From assembly GCA_030272585.1 (NCBI GenBank), contig BSYQ01000013.1:496001-560000 (forward strand): a stretch of DNA of 64,000 bases, written 5' to 3'. Within the stretch, counting starts at the first letter, position 1. Each line of letters begins with the position of its first letter. The stretch is from Bryopsis sp. KO-2023 (lineage: Eukaryota > Chlorophyta > Ulvophyceae > Bryopsidales > Bryopsidaceae). Below, one piece after another: positions 22,969-33,021 of this stretch. Under the pieces are notes generated by a model, which did not search any database, had not been told where the DNA came from, and was given only the letters and a program-made list of their open reading frames with translations. Made by a program: the position numbers and the translations under genes.

Positions 22969-23665
22969 TCAAGAAAGTTGCTCAGCCCCAAGTTTTCGCG
23001 GGGATGGAAGTCCAGGGAGGACTTGCAGGAGTGAGAAAAGAGGCGAAGGAGGACAGAAGTGGAGTGTGAGAAGGCCGGCGTAGCCACTCACACAGGGTGT
23101 TACCTCAGGGGAGGGTAGCCTATGGGCGCGGAGTCCATTCCGAAGTTGGAGTGCCGGTGCAGCCGCAACTACGGAGAAGTGTGTAAGTCTGGTGGATGGA
23201 ATTTCTGCAGGTGGTGGTCCGGGCAAGGACACTGGTGCAGGGAATTCTGGAGACCTTGAGGAGAAGGTGAGCAGTGTTGCAGGAGGTACCCACTAGGCGA
23301 CGCGTGGGACCTGCAGACTGTGAGTTGGTGGATGCTGGGCGAGGAGTCGCAGCGTCTGCAGATTTTTTGGGGAAAAGTGCTGAAGGTGCACTGCCGGAGG
23401 TAGTGATCTGCAGACTTTTCAGAGAAAAGTTCTGAAGTGCAGTGCGGGGAGTACTGACTTACAGAATTTTTGGAGGAGGATTCTGAGCTTGAGGGGGTTG
23501 TTGGGCCGAGTGTAGCCACGACTGCTCAGCTCTCGGAGGCAGGGGGTGTGTGGTCATGTGGGGCCACACCTGACCTGCATGATGTGTTCTGCAGGCACAT
23601 CAGATTTGTTTTTGTGAGCGAGGAGTTATGGGCTGGGTAGACCTAATGAAGTCTACTTTAAAGGA
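22969..23665 (+). pseudogene. Relic of element 3-type pol N-terminal region carried by LARD2
   Basis: About 700 bp in sense orientation match the element 3 region from just after gag to just before the protease. Shared blocks include GGAATTTCTGCAGGTGGTGG, GGTGCAGGGAATTCTGGAG and GTAGACCTAATGAAGT versus GCAGACCTAATGAAGT. At about 23275, where both element 3 copies carry the foldback insertion, the LARD sequence is uninterrupted (AAGGTGAGCAGTGTTGCAGG). Stops break the frame. This ties LARD ancestry to an element 3 relative that lacked the foldback element. LARD1 has the same relic at about 1500-2130. Confidence 0.75.
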
Positions 23666-26600
23666 CATAGTCTAAACTTCGAAGTGAAGTGTACATGCCA
23701 GGCAGGCCGTGTGCGGCGTGCGGCTGAAATGAGAATACATGCCAGGCAGATTGTGTACGGCGTGCGATTGATCTTTATGGAAGTGCAGTGGACATGCCAG
23801 GCAGGCCGTGTGCGGCGTGCGGCTGAAATGAGAATACATGCCAGGCAGATTGTGTACGGCGTGCGATTGATGTTTTGAGAAGGAACTGAATTTTTATTGT
23901 CGGTGATTTCGTGACGTGGAGAAAATCGTATATCGATAGGTAGGGATGTAGAATTGGAATATCTACATCTTGCCTATAAACTGGAAGCTAGCTGGGGTTC
24001 TGAAATTGGCTAGAGAAATTTTCAGTGGATGCAGTAACATGTGAACTGCATCTGATATCACCTTTTCAGATTGATGAAGGAATGTAGTTGAGTCGAAGGA
24101 AAATACAATGATCTTTTCTAGGAGTTGCAGAGTGTGAAGAGACCTCAGCTCTAGAGGAAAGAGGATCAGAGTATTGGTTTAGAAAAATATCTGATGCATT
24201 GTGAGATTTATCTTTGTGGTGTTAGTATTTGCTGCCTTGAGTATGGTTGATTGAAAAGGGCAGATACAGAAACCTACAGAAGAGTTTTCATTTCAGTTTT
24301 GTTGATGGAAATTAGTTTGGCAAATCAGTGGCAGAATTACAACATTTGAAAGGCTTGAAAATGAGAGATTTGGGCTCTATTTCAGACTGCAGATGGAGTT
24401 GCAGTTTTTGCTTGAAAGGAGGACTCTGATTTCTATTTTACAGGTCCATAGACTGGTTGCTGAGCTGAAAATTTTCTGAGGGAAATTCAGGGTTCCCTGT
24501 GAAAGATATGGTTGTGTCAAACTGCATCAGAGATAGCAATTTTCAGTGACAGAAGTTGGTATTGTTGCAGTCACTTTTGGACTTGATTGGCAGTGACTGA
24601 AATCTGGAAAATGCTTTATTTTGATTCGATACATTAGATCTGGTTTGAGTTGCAGATTTTCAGGAGATCAAGAAAGAAAATCAGGGGTGAAGTCTATATT
24701 TCTGATTTCTTTGAGAAGTCTAAATATACATGGACCAGCGGTAGTTCAAATATTATTGTGAGAAATATAAAGCTCAGAAGGAAAAGCAAAAGGATTTTCA
24801 ATTTCTGAAGATCTATCTCTGATTTTGTGTTTGAATCAGTGGAAATCAGCAGAGTTAAAGAAAAGAAAAGAATAGTTCTTTCAGATTTTCAGGCAGGATT
24901 CAGATTTTCAGGTGGATTTCTTCTTGAGTTTGTTTGCAGTGGTTAGACATGAAGTAGCATGAGTTGGCAACTCTTTTATTTCATGACGATGTACTAGTAA
25001 ACAATGGGCTAGTGTTTGAACTTGATGCATGAATAGCATGGTGTCAAAGATCAGGAGCTGAAGGTTATGACATTCGATGGTCAGGTTCAGCTTTACATAC
25101 AAAGAAACAAAAGGGACAGTGAAAATTTTTGCAGGAGATCTGGACATTTGTTATGGGCAGTTGGTACATTGCAGGTGCAGAACCTGTTAGCTGCAGGAAC
25201 ACTTTGCAGGGCTGCAAAATTTTCTGTGTTTTCTTTCTTTTCTATTTCTTTTCTAGTCAATGAATCAGAAATAGCTTTGATCTTTGGTGACGTAGTTGGT
25301 GTATATTTGTGTGAGAACAAAACAAATCAGAAAGGTTGAGAACTGAACGTTTGGTTACAATCTGGGGCAGCAGATTATTCTGACTTTGGCAGAGCAAATT
25401 CAGGCCTTCAGTTTTTCAGGCTTGTTTTCTGAAGTAGTTTGTTCAGTTGTTTGGGGTTATTTTGGCTGCTCCGAACAGCTCAACTTTCTGTAGCTGGTAC
25501 AGTGATATGGTTTTGCATGGTTGCATGGTTGCTTGAGGACAAGCTCCATTTCAGATGGGGAGGGGGCCTCGGTTCAACCGATGCGTTTCATTTTTGTTTT
25601 TCCAAAATTGCATTTGTTTCAGTAGGTGTTGCAAAGAGACACACACCTTCATTAAGGTTTCTGAGAAAAGGAAGAGGTTGTTAGTAATACTCTTTCAGAG
25701 CTGATGGGAATTCATGGATAGTGTTTGCAATATCTTGGTGGTCAGTAAATATGTGTTTTCAGTTCTACAGTTCTTGCAGAGTGGATTAAGGAACTAGGCA
25801 TAGTTCACTACTTTAGGACGATGCAGAAGTGAACATTTGCAGTCTTAGCAAGGGTGTTTCTGGTGGACTGAAATATTCTGGTTCACGACACATATTTTGC
25901 TGTGGATTTAGTTGGTTTGGAATTGATTGAATCAGTTAGATCGGTGCTTACTTGAGGTTTACTGAATTTCAGAGGGTACATTGGTATGGATTCTTTCAGC
26001 ACTCAGTTGTTGGATATTTATCAAAGAAAAAGGAAATATCACTGAGTGAAGTCTTGCTGGTTGAAAGAAAGGGTTGATTTCATTAAGTCAGGATAGGCCA
26101 AGTGGAATTTCTGGGTTTTCATATACTCTGGTTTGTATAGATTCATATATGGGAAAACCGGAGAAGGCATAGAAGAACTCGGGAACAATTAATGCAATCA
26201 ATCTGTAGGTACTCTGAACATTCATGACTCAGGAGAGAGCAAGCAGGAACAGAAGGGAGCATGCTTCAGGGAAAAATTGAGGAGCAAGCTCACTTCTTCA
26301 TTGAAGAACATCTGGAGACTTGTTGTTGCAAGATCCTATCGCTCGCTTTTCATTGCTATGCGGAAGGCTAACTTGGTGGAGACATGTGGCAGCTCAGTAT
26401 GCAGCAAGGAGCTTCAACTCTGAGGAGCTGCTGGAGTGACTGGTGATCTCTTGGTTTTCAAAAGGTTGGAAACTTCTTTTGGGAGACAGAACTTCAGTCA
26501 TTCAACCTTCTTCTTTACTCCAAGACAGTTTGCATATTGTGAAAGTGGTATTTTGCTGAGTTGCAAATTTTGGCAGCAACAGTTTGTAGAGTTCTGGATT

Positions 26601-27245
26601 GTGGCAGCACCAGTTTGCTGGGTTGCAGACTGTGGCAGTAGTTGCAGAGAATTTGCAGATTGTGGTAGTGGCAGTTTGCAGGTTTTCAATATGCAAATGT
26701 TGCTTTTGAAATTATGGGGCAACATGAAGTTTCAGAAGTTTGGGTAGTTGCAAAATATTTGAGCAGAATAGCAACATTCTTATCTTAAAGAAGGCAGAAA
26801 AGTGAATTGCTGAGACTCTGAAAGCTGCAGCAGATTTTTGCTATTTTTCTGTTGGATTTTCTTATGGTCAAAATAAAAATCTGTTGAGTTAACAGGCTGC
26901 AGAAAGGAATTGAATTTTGTTCAGTAGCACAGTACAATTCCGAAAGAGAAGTTCATTCGGGTTTCTTGTTTGTGTTATTGGGATTTTTCTGAGCAGTTTT
27001 CTAGGCAATTCAAAGGTACACATCAGAATGTTGAGAAAGAGGCTATATTTTATTTTGCAATTTTTGTCGAAAAGATATTTTCAGTGGTCAGTCCTTCCAA
27101 AAGGTGTTTGGCAGTTGGCAAGATGGGATAGCAACTTTTCAAACTGAACTTTGAGTGTTTCTTTGGGTGTTTGAAATCCAAGGGACAAGGTTGTTATCGT
27201 TCTCTTAGGGCAGTAAGGGACTACTGCCAACTAGATGGGGAGGAA
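23666..27245. other. LARD2 interior, non-coding, part 2, with polypurine tract
   Basis: Contains the 99-bp tandem duplication (about 23679-23876) and then AT-rich sequence. A degenerate cluster around TTTGCAGATTGTGGCAG lies at 26530-26700. No credible gene is seen. The last ~50 bp, including GGGGAGGAA before 27246, is shared with element 3. Confidence 0.6.
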
Positions 27246-27895
27246 TGTAAGGATTCGGCAGAATCAAAGGAGATTCAGGCAGACCTGCAGGCTTGCAGAC
27301 TGGCAGTGATTGGGCTGACAGATTAGGCTGCAGGTTGACTGCTATGATTCTGAAGAAGCAAGAATGGTTCAGGTCCTTTAGACCTGCAGACTAAAGGACT
27401 GGTAGTCAGCAGATTGGCAGACTGACGAAGTGGCAGAGTAGTCGGGCTGACAGGGTTGCTGATGGCAGACAGGTGCTGGCAGCGTTGCAGAACGTGGGCT
27501 GCAGAGCTGGCAGGCACAAGGTTCTAGAAGGTCTTAGGTGGCAGACTCAGGACCGCAGTACCGTGCAAGGTGTCTGAGGCTGCATGTCATGAAAGGGGAC
27601 TGAAAGGAACTTGGTAGTTTGATGGTCTGCAACACTGATGCAGACTGATGTTATGGCTTAGGATCAGTTTGGATCAGGGTTGGAAGAAACGGTATAAGTT
27701 GTTGGGGCTTGGACATTCTTGTAACTTAACCTAACCTTAGTTTGGAACCTGATCTCGCCCTTGAACCTTGCTAGGTTCAAGTGTCTCTCCCATGGTCGTT
27801 CAATAGAACGGCAGTTCAGACTGGCAGACCGGCAGGGTCGCAGTCTTCAATGGACTTGAGTGGAAAAAGCGATCTGCAGGGGCAGAATCGTTACA
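27246..27895 (+). repeat. 3' LTR of LARD2
   Basis: 650 bp, same as 18750-19399, followed by target duplication CCAAC. Confidence 0.93.
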
Positions 27896-29507
27896 CCAAC
27901 TCTTGCTAAAAATCAAGATGTCATCTAAGTAAACGATGCAAAAGGCGTCCAGAAAATCATGCAACACATGATTCATTGTGTTCATGAATGTGGCAGGAGC
28001 ATTGGTCAGCCCAAAAGGAAGAACTATGTACTCATACAGACCATACCTGGTGCGGAAGGCCGTTTTCTCACAGTCTGCAGGGTCCAACCGCACCTGATGG
28101 TAGCCTGCGCAGAGATCAATTTTGCTGAAGCAGCGAGCTCCCTGAATCTGATCCAGCAATTCCTCTATCCTTGGGATAGGGTACCTGTTCTTCACCGTTA
28201 GTTTGTTAAGTGCCCGAAAGTCTACGCACATCCTAAGCTTTCCGTTCTTCTTAGGAACAAACAAAATTGGTGAACCCCAGGGTGACTTGCTAGGTCTGAT
28301 AAAACCCTGCTTCAGTAACTCTGCCAACTGCTTCTTCAATTCTTCCCTTTCTGCAAAACTGGCTCTATAAAGCCCCTTTTTCACTGGTTCTGCCCCTTCT
28401 ACCAATTCAATCTTATGGTTCACACCCCTGTCAGGAGGCAATTCCTGCGGCAGTTCCTCTTTAAACAAATCCTGAAACTCCTTTCTGATCTGTTTTTCTA
28501 GCTCAACTGCCTCTTTCTGTTCCTCTGACAAGGTTTCTGGTTCACTGCCTCTCACTGCATCAGTACTTTCCAAACCATTTATTGAACATCCATTATTTAC
28601 TTCCCGTAAATTCAATAGGTACATCGGCAGGCCCTTGCGAGCTGCCCGAGCTACCTCATGTGCAGACATGAGGTCCAAATTTGCTGTACTGCAATCTTCC
28701 AATCTGCCTGTTTGCATTCTAAGTTTAACGACTCTACCCTGAGGCCCCTGCAAAGCCACTATCTTTTCCTGCCAATCTATGGTGGGGTTATGTTTGATCA
28801 ACCAAGACATACCCAGCACCAGGTCATATCTGCCCAGTGTTACTGCATACATCTTTTCTTCAGACACAAACCTCCCCATCTTGACACTGGCCTGCAGTTC
28901 TTTTTCTACCTTTTCTGAAGTCCTGCCATCTGCCAACTGAACTTCAGAAACTGCCTCAGAGTGTTGTGTCTGTATGCTGTTTTCCTGCAACCAATCTTTC
29001 GAAACAAAATTGTCGGTTGCACCACTATCTATCAAAATTCTAGCAAAACAATCTGCCACAAACCCTGTGGTCTTCAACATTCCCTGAGTCCCCCCATGGA
29101 CTCCTCTCAACTTCAAAAGTGGGGGTTCATCCAAGCTATATCCTTTAAAGCAAACTTCATTAGGTCTGCCCAGCCCAGATTCCTCTCTCACTGAAAACAG
29201 GTCTGCGGTGTCTGCCCTCAGATCACCAGCAGCACCAACATGCACTGAAAAATCATGCAAGTCAGGTGTGGCCCCGCCTGGCCCTGCACCTACTGCCTCT
29301 GAGAATTGAGTAGTTGTGGCTACCGTAGGCACATCAACCCCCTCAATCTCACTCCATGACCCTGCAGGTGTCAGTGCCTCCTGCACTACACCTTCAGAAT
29401 CCTTCTCTGAAACATCTGCAGATGCTGCGACTCCGCGCCCAGCATCTACCATTGCACTCTTCAAACAAACTGCAAGCCTCCCCAACTTCGGCAGACCACT
29501 TGCAGTA
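27896..29507 (-). pseudogene. pol: pol of element 3a, 5' part (protease and RT through the YLDD block)
   Basis: An open minus-strand segment bounded by the foldback element (right) and LARD2 (left). It contains the aspartic protease with a DSGATDN active site near 29020-29035, and the RT palm up to YLDDILIFSKSW, where LARD2 interrupts. It matches 54231-55841 of element 3b with few differences, e.g. one C/G change in a run of Glu/Leu/Lys codons near 28336 and one T/C near 28680. The frame is otherwise intact. Confidence 0.9.
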
Positions 29508-29515
29508 CTGCTCAC

Positions 29516-30817
29516 CAGACCTGGGCCCGACCGGACCGGCAGCGAAAAACCGGTCCGGTCCGGTCCAACCTGTCTAAGGACCGGCCGACCTGTCCGGTCC
29601 TGTCCGGTCCAACGAAAAAACGCCGGTCCTTGCAAGACCGGACAGGTTGCGACCTGTCCGGTCCTGTCCACTCCGGTCCAGTCAACCTCGGAAATCTGCA
29701 GAAATCTGGACCGGTTTTCTGACAGATTTTCCGTTTTTAGACAGGTCACACCCACATTTCGCCTTTATTAGACCGGCGATGTGACCTGTCTAAAACCGGA
29801 ACGACCCTGTCTTGACAGGGTTGTTCTCCTGTTTTAGACCGGCTCCAGGTCGGTCTGGACAGGTGGGCTGCCTGTCCAGACCGACCTGGCGCCTGTCTAG
29901 AACAGGTCACACAATTAAGCACTTTTAGCGTGCCAATTGTGTATCAATTGACTGGGAACTGAGTTAATTAATTAAACAACAAATAATATTGTTACATGTA
30001 TTTTCATTGCATGAATGACGTGAGCCAAGCTCACCAGCCACCGACTGGAGGGAGTCGGTCGACTCTGGGAGGACTCGAACTCGGGTTGGCTAAGTCCGAG
30101 TCGAGAGCACTACAAGGTAGCGGACCCCACCATAGGGACGCTCAAATGGGTTCCGCTACCTTTAAGTACCTACTTTTTGTAATGGAAAATAACGGGTACT
30201 TAAAGGTAGCGGACCCCATTTGAGCGTCCCTATGGTGGGGTCCGCTACCTTGTAGTGCTCTCGACTCGGACTTAGCCAACCCGAGTTCGAGTCCTCCCAG
30301 AGTCGACCGACTCCCTCCAGTCGGTGGCTGGTGAGCTTGGCTCACGTTATTCATCCACTAAAAATATATATAATAGTATTACTTGGTGCTTTAATTAATT
30401 CAATCACTTCCCAACTGATTGATTCCCAGTTATGTGCTTAATTGTGCGACCTGTTCTAGACAGGCTCCAGGTCGGTCTGGACAGGCAGCCCACCTGGCCA
30501 GACCGACCTGGAGCCGGTCTAAAACAGGTCAAACTAGGCCTCACACCGGTCTAAAACAGGGTCACACCGGTCTAAAACAGGTCACACGAGTATGACCTGT
30601 CCAGACAGGCGACAACCTGTCTGGACAGGTCAGACCGGTCTAGAAAGGTCAAATCCGGTCTAAGAAAGGTGTTCTTTACTAGACCGGATTTGACCTTTCT
30701 TAGACCGGATTTGACCTTTCCAGACCGGTTTGACCTGTCTAAGAAAGGTCAAATCCGGTCCAAGACAGGTTTTCCGGTCCGGTCCGGTCCTTTAAAACTT
30801 GCCGGCGCCCACGTCTG
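29516..30817. mobile_element. hAT-like non-autonomous foldback element in element 3a pol
   Basis: 1302 bp with 8-bp target duplication CTGCTCAC (29508-29515 and 30818-30825) and imperfect terminal inverted repeats CAGACCTGGGC / CAGACGTGGGC. An 8-bp duplication and CAGR-type ends fit the hAT superfamily. Subterminal zones are crowded with ACCGGTC/GACCGGT and AACAGGTCACAC words on both strands. The centre (about 30012-30352) is a nearly perfect palindrome with arms of about 160 bp around a short loop; translating either strand gives nearly the same 70-aa string, confirming the symmetry. It encodes no transposase. The same insertion is in element 3b. Confidence 0.85.
30012..30352. repeat. Long palindrome at the centre of the foldback element
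   Basis: Arms of about 160 bp start GACGTGAGCCAAGCTCACC and end in its reverse complement, with about 25 bp of loop near 30170-30195. Each arm contains GTTCGAGTC, which fits a pol III B-box consensus (GWTCRANNC), and TGGCTAAGTCCG, a partial A-box match. Confidence 0.85.
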
Positions 30818-30825
30818 CTGCTCAC

Positions 30826-31107
30826 CTTCTCCCTAAGGCCTCCAGAATTCCCTGCACCGGTGTCCCTGCCTGGACCACCACCTGCAGAAATTCCATCCAT
30901 GAATCTTACACACTTCTCCTCGGTTACGGCTACACACGGCTCATCAACCTTAGAATGGACTCCACGCCCATAGGCTACCCTCCCCTGAGGTAACACCTTG
31001 TGTGGGTGGCTACGCCGACCTTCCCACACTCCACTTCTGTCCTCCTGCTTCTCTTCTCCACGGCTGGCAGTCTCTCCAGACTCCAGCCTGCTCAGTTTTC
31101 CTGACAA
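30826..31107 (-). pseudogene. pol: pol N-terminal segment of element 3a, cut by the foldback insertion
   Basis: The -1 frame relative to gag is open from the end of gag to the foldback insertion, running into a stop inside it (30739). It encodes a charged, G/R-rich linker that would precede the protease. There is no ATG at its start, so expression as a Gag-Pol fusion is likely. GGAAAAC (31095-31101, minus strand) precedes the gag TGA, resembling the element 2 arrangement but not a perfect slip heptamer. Both copies of the CTGCTCAC duplication lie in the same codon phase relative to the pol frame on their side. Confidence 0.7.
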
Positions 31108-32261
31108 TCAACAGCAAAATGGCCCAACTTGCCGCAGTTATAGCACCGCACATTTGCTGCAGCGCGACCTGCGTCCATTCTGCTTCTGCCTGCTGACGAA
31201 CTTTCTCCAGACTTTCGCCTCTGTCTGCGAGGACTGCCACTGCGTCCCCTGCTCTTGCTGCGACTTGCGTCACGGCGTTTGCCGTCGTCAAAACCCACAC
31301 GGTTTCGCTGGAGGCCATCAACCTCCATGCGGTCACCTGATTGGGGAATATAACGCGGTGTCTGCCGATCGTCAAATCTGCCACGGTTGAAACTCTGAGA
31401 CCTGCCTCTGCTCTGCGAGCGTCCTCTGCTCTGTGAGCGTCCTCTGCTCTGGGATCGTCCCCTGCTTTGGGACCTGTCCCTGCGTGAACTTTCACGCCTG
31501 CCTCTGGGACTGCGGCCTCTGCGTCCTTCTCTGCGGTATATCTCTAGAGGTCCTTCCCATGTAGCGGCAAGTGCTATTGCACGCTCCAAATCTGCAGGAT
31601 CTTCCATTTCAACCTTAGTGCGCAAACGATCATTCAGACCTTCTATGAAACGAAACAGCTGCTCCCCAGCATTGCTGTCGTTGATCTGCAACATGAGCCT
31701 GCGAAAATCGTGCACATATTCTGCGACAGACATTCGACCCTGCTTCAGGCGTGACCATTCACGTCTGAAGTCCTTGTTCTCGTTGGTCTTGCCGAACTGC
31801 CGTCTGAGATCTGCGACTAGTGCGGTCAGATCTGTAGGCAAAGCCCTCTGGCCTGCCATTGCCTCTTCGTAACGACTTCTCCACCATGTTCCTGCGGCAC
31901 CTCTTAAACAGCCTGCAGCCACCAAAACCTGCTGTTCCCTGTCTCTGGTTGCAGTCAGATCATAATATGTCTGCAACTGAACCTGCCACTCGTTCAGAGG
32001 AACATCCTGTGGATCACCATACCAGGAGTCAGGGCCTTTTGCCCTTGCTTTACCCAGAGCTGCCGGCGGATGCTGCTCGGCCAACCTAGTCCGTACTGCG
32101 TGCCGGACTGCATCGTCCATCTGCGCGTTGACATTAGCGGCGACCTGCCTCAGGTGCAGGATCTCTTCCTGCATCTCTGCCATGCCCCGCCTCAGACCCT
32201 GAAGATCGAACGGATCTGGGGCTGGCGTTCCCATCTGCGGGTGCTCGTCTGTGCCTGACAT
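31092..32261 (-). CDS. gag: Gag of element 3a
   Basis: 389 aa from the ATG at 32261 (minus); the frame is open upstream without a better ATG. A retrotransposon gag domain of about 150 aa contains the TWWRSRYEE block, also recognisable in element 4 Gag (TWWRTRVEE). It is followed by an R/S-rich tract with perfect RGRSQS repeats (31405-31490) and a CCHC knuckle C-x2-C-x4-H-x4-C just before the stop. The RS repeats come from near-identical 24-bp DNA repeats. The protein packages the RNA and, by inference, LARD RNA. The frame appears intact. Confidence 0.9.
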   Translation of the reverse strand: MSGTDEHPQMGTPAPDPFDLQGLRRGMAEMQEEILHLRQVAANVNAQMDDAVRHAVRTRLAEQHPPAALGKARAKGPDSWYGDPQDVPLNEWQVQLQTYYDLTATRDREQQVLVAAGCLRGAAGTWWRSRYEEAMAGQRALPTDLTALVADLRRQFGKTNENKDFRREWSRLKQGRMSVAEYVHDFRRLMLQINDSNAGEQLFRFIEGLNDRLRTKVEMEDPADLERAIALAATWEGPLEIYRREGRRGRSPRGRRESSRRDRSQSRGRSQSRGRSQSRGRSQSRGRSQSFNRGRFDDRQTPRYIPQSGDRMEVDGLQRNRVGFDDGKRRDASRSKSRGRSGSPRRQRRKSGESSSAGRSRMDAGRAAANVRCYNCGKLGHFAVDCQEN

Positions 32262-32607
32262 TCCTCCTGTTCCGCTCACGCCTTTCCTGCGTTGCCCTCT
32301 GCGATCTGTAGATCGGACACTGAGGGTCAGAACAGTCGTAGTATCTGATAATATTACCACTGCGTTCTGCCTTCCTGTGGCCGTGAGGAGGCGCTCTGAG
32401 AGGAGGTGGAGGTACCACTGCCAATGGGTGTCTCACCGGACCCAAAACCTGCACTGGTCTGGGTAACCTGAAAGGGGCTGAAACCCAGTCCCCTGAGAAA
32501 GTAAACAGATCAGGTGGCAGCCCTGCCTCACACTGGATAACAGTCTCTACGTCTGATTCTGCTTCACTTCCACTACTCTCCACTGTCACAGGTTTCCCAA
32601 AACTCAT
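32134..32607 (-). CDS. Pre-gag ORF of element 3a
   Basis: 157 aa from the ATG at 32607. It overlaps the start of gag by 128 bp, with gag one nucleotide further along. Its first ~125 residues have protein-like composition: acidic/serine N-terminus, a P/R/L-rich middle, a C-x4-C pair (CSDPQC) and an R-rich segment. I recognise no family. Element 4 also has ORFs between leader and gag, which supports this being real. It could be translated separately or joined to gag by +1 frameshifting. Confidence 0.5.
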   Translation of the reverse strand: MSFGKPVTVESSGSEAESDVETVIQCEAGLPPDLFTFSGDWVSAPFRLPRPVQVLGPVRHPLAVVPPPPLRAPPHGHRKAERSGNIIRYYDCSDPQCPIYRSQRATQERRERNRRNVRHRRAPADGNASPRSVRSSGSEAGHGRDAGRDPAPEAGRR

Positions 32608-32616
32608 GCAGCACAC

Positions 32617-33021
32617 TTCTGCAGAAAGCCACTACAACACCGGCTAATTCCGACTAACCAAGAAGCCTTGCGCAAAACCTGCGTCTTCTAGATCTGCGCC
32701 GCCGCGCCTACTCTGATTAACCTAGAAAACTTGCGCAAACCTGCGTCTTCTAGACCCTGCGCCGCTGCGCCTAGTCAAACCTGCACTCAGGCAGTACTGC
32801 GATTTCGACCTTTTAGAAAGCTGCGCCTGCCTGCGCCAAACCTTTCTGGGATCTCTCTGAAAGCTGCGCCTATCTGCGCTGAACCTTTCTGCGACCTCTC
32901 CTTTGAAAGCTGCGCCTGCCTGCGCTACCTTTCACCAGAACTTCGTTCTCCTCTTTTGCTTCCTCCTGAAGCCTTTCAGGAACGCTGCGATCTTGTCGCC
33001 AGCCCTGAGCTCCGAAACCAA
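32617..33021 (-). other. Leader and primer-binding site of element 3a
   Basis: GCTCCGAAACCAA (33009-33021) is the complement of the primer-binding site, directly beside the 5' LTR. The leader is rich in CTGCGC/GCGCAG words; a ~60-bp unit around AACCTGCGTCTTCTAGA is tandemly repeated at about 32640-32770. This matches the word content of the LARD leaders. Confidence 0.75.

Larger units (their letters stand above)
18750..27895 (+). mobile_element. LARD2: complete non-autonomous LTR retrotransposon inserted in element 3a pol
   Basis: 9146 bp, LTRs 18750-19399 and 27246-27895 (650 bp each, apparently identical, TGTAAGG...GTTACA), with target duplication CCAAC at 18745-18749 and 27896-27900. The primer-binding site (TTGGTTTCGGAGC) follows the left LTR and a polypurine tract (GATGGGGAGGAA) precedes the right LTR, so it reads on the plus strand. 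The 7.8-kb interior encodes no retrotransposon protein. The tract plus about 50 bp of context, including the first 11 bases of the LTR, is the same as at the 3' LTR of element 3. Confidence 0.95.

Noticed and set aside
30060-30130. A functional tRNA gene in the palindrome arm
   Set aside because: B-box-like word present, but T-arm and acceptor stems do not pair.
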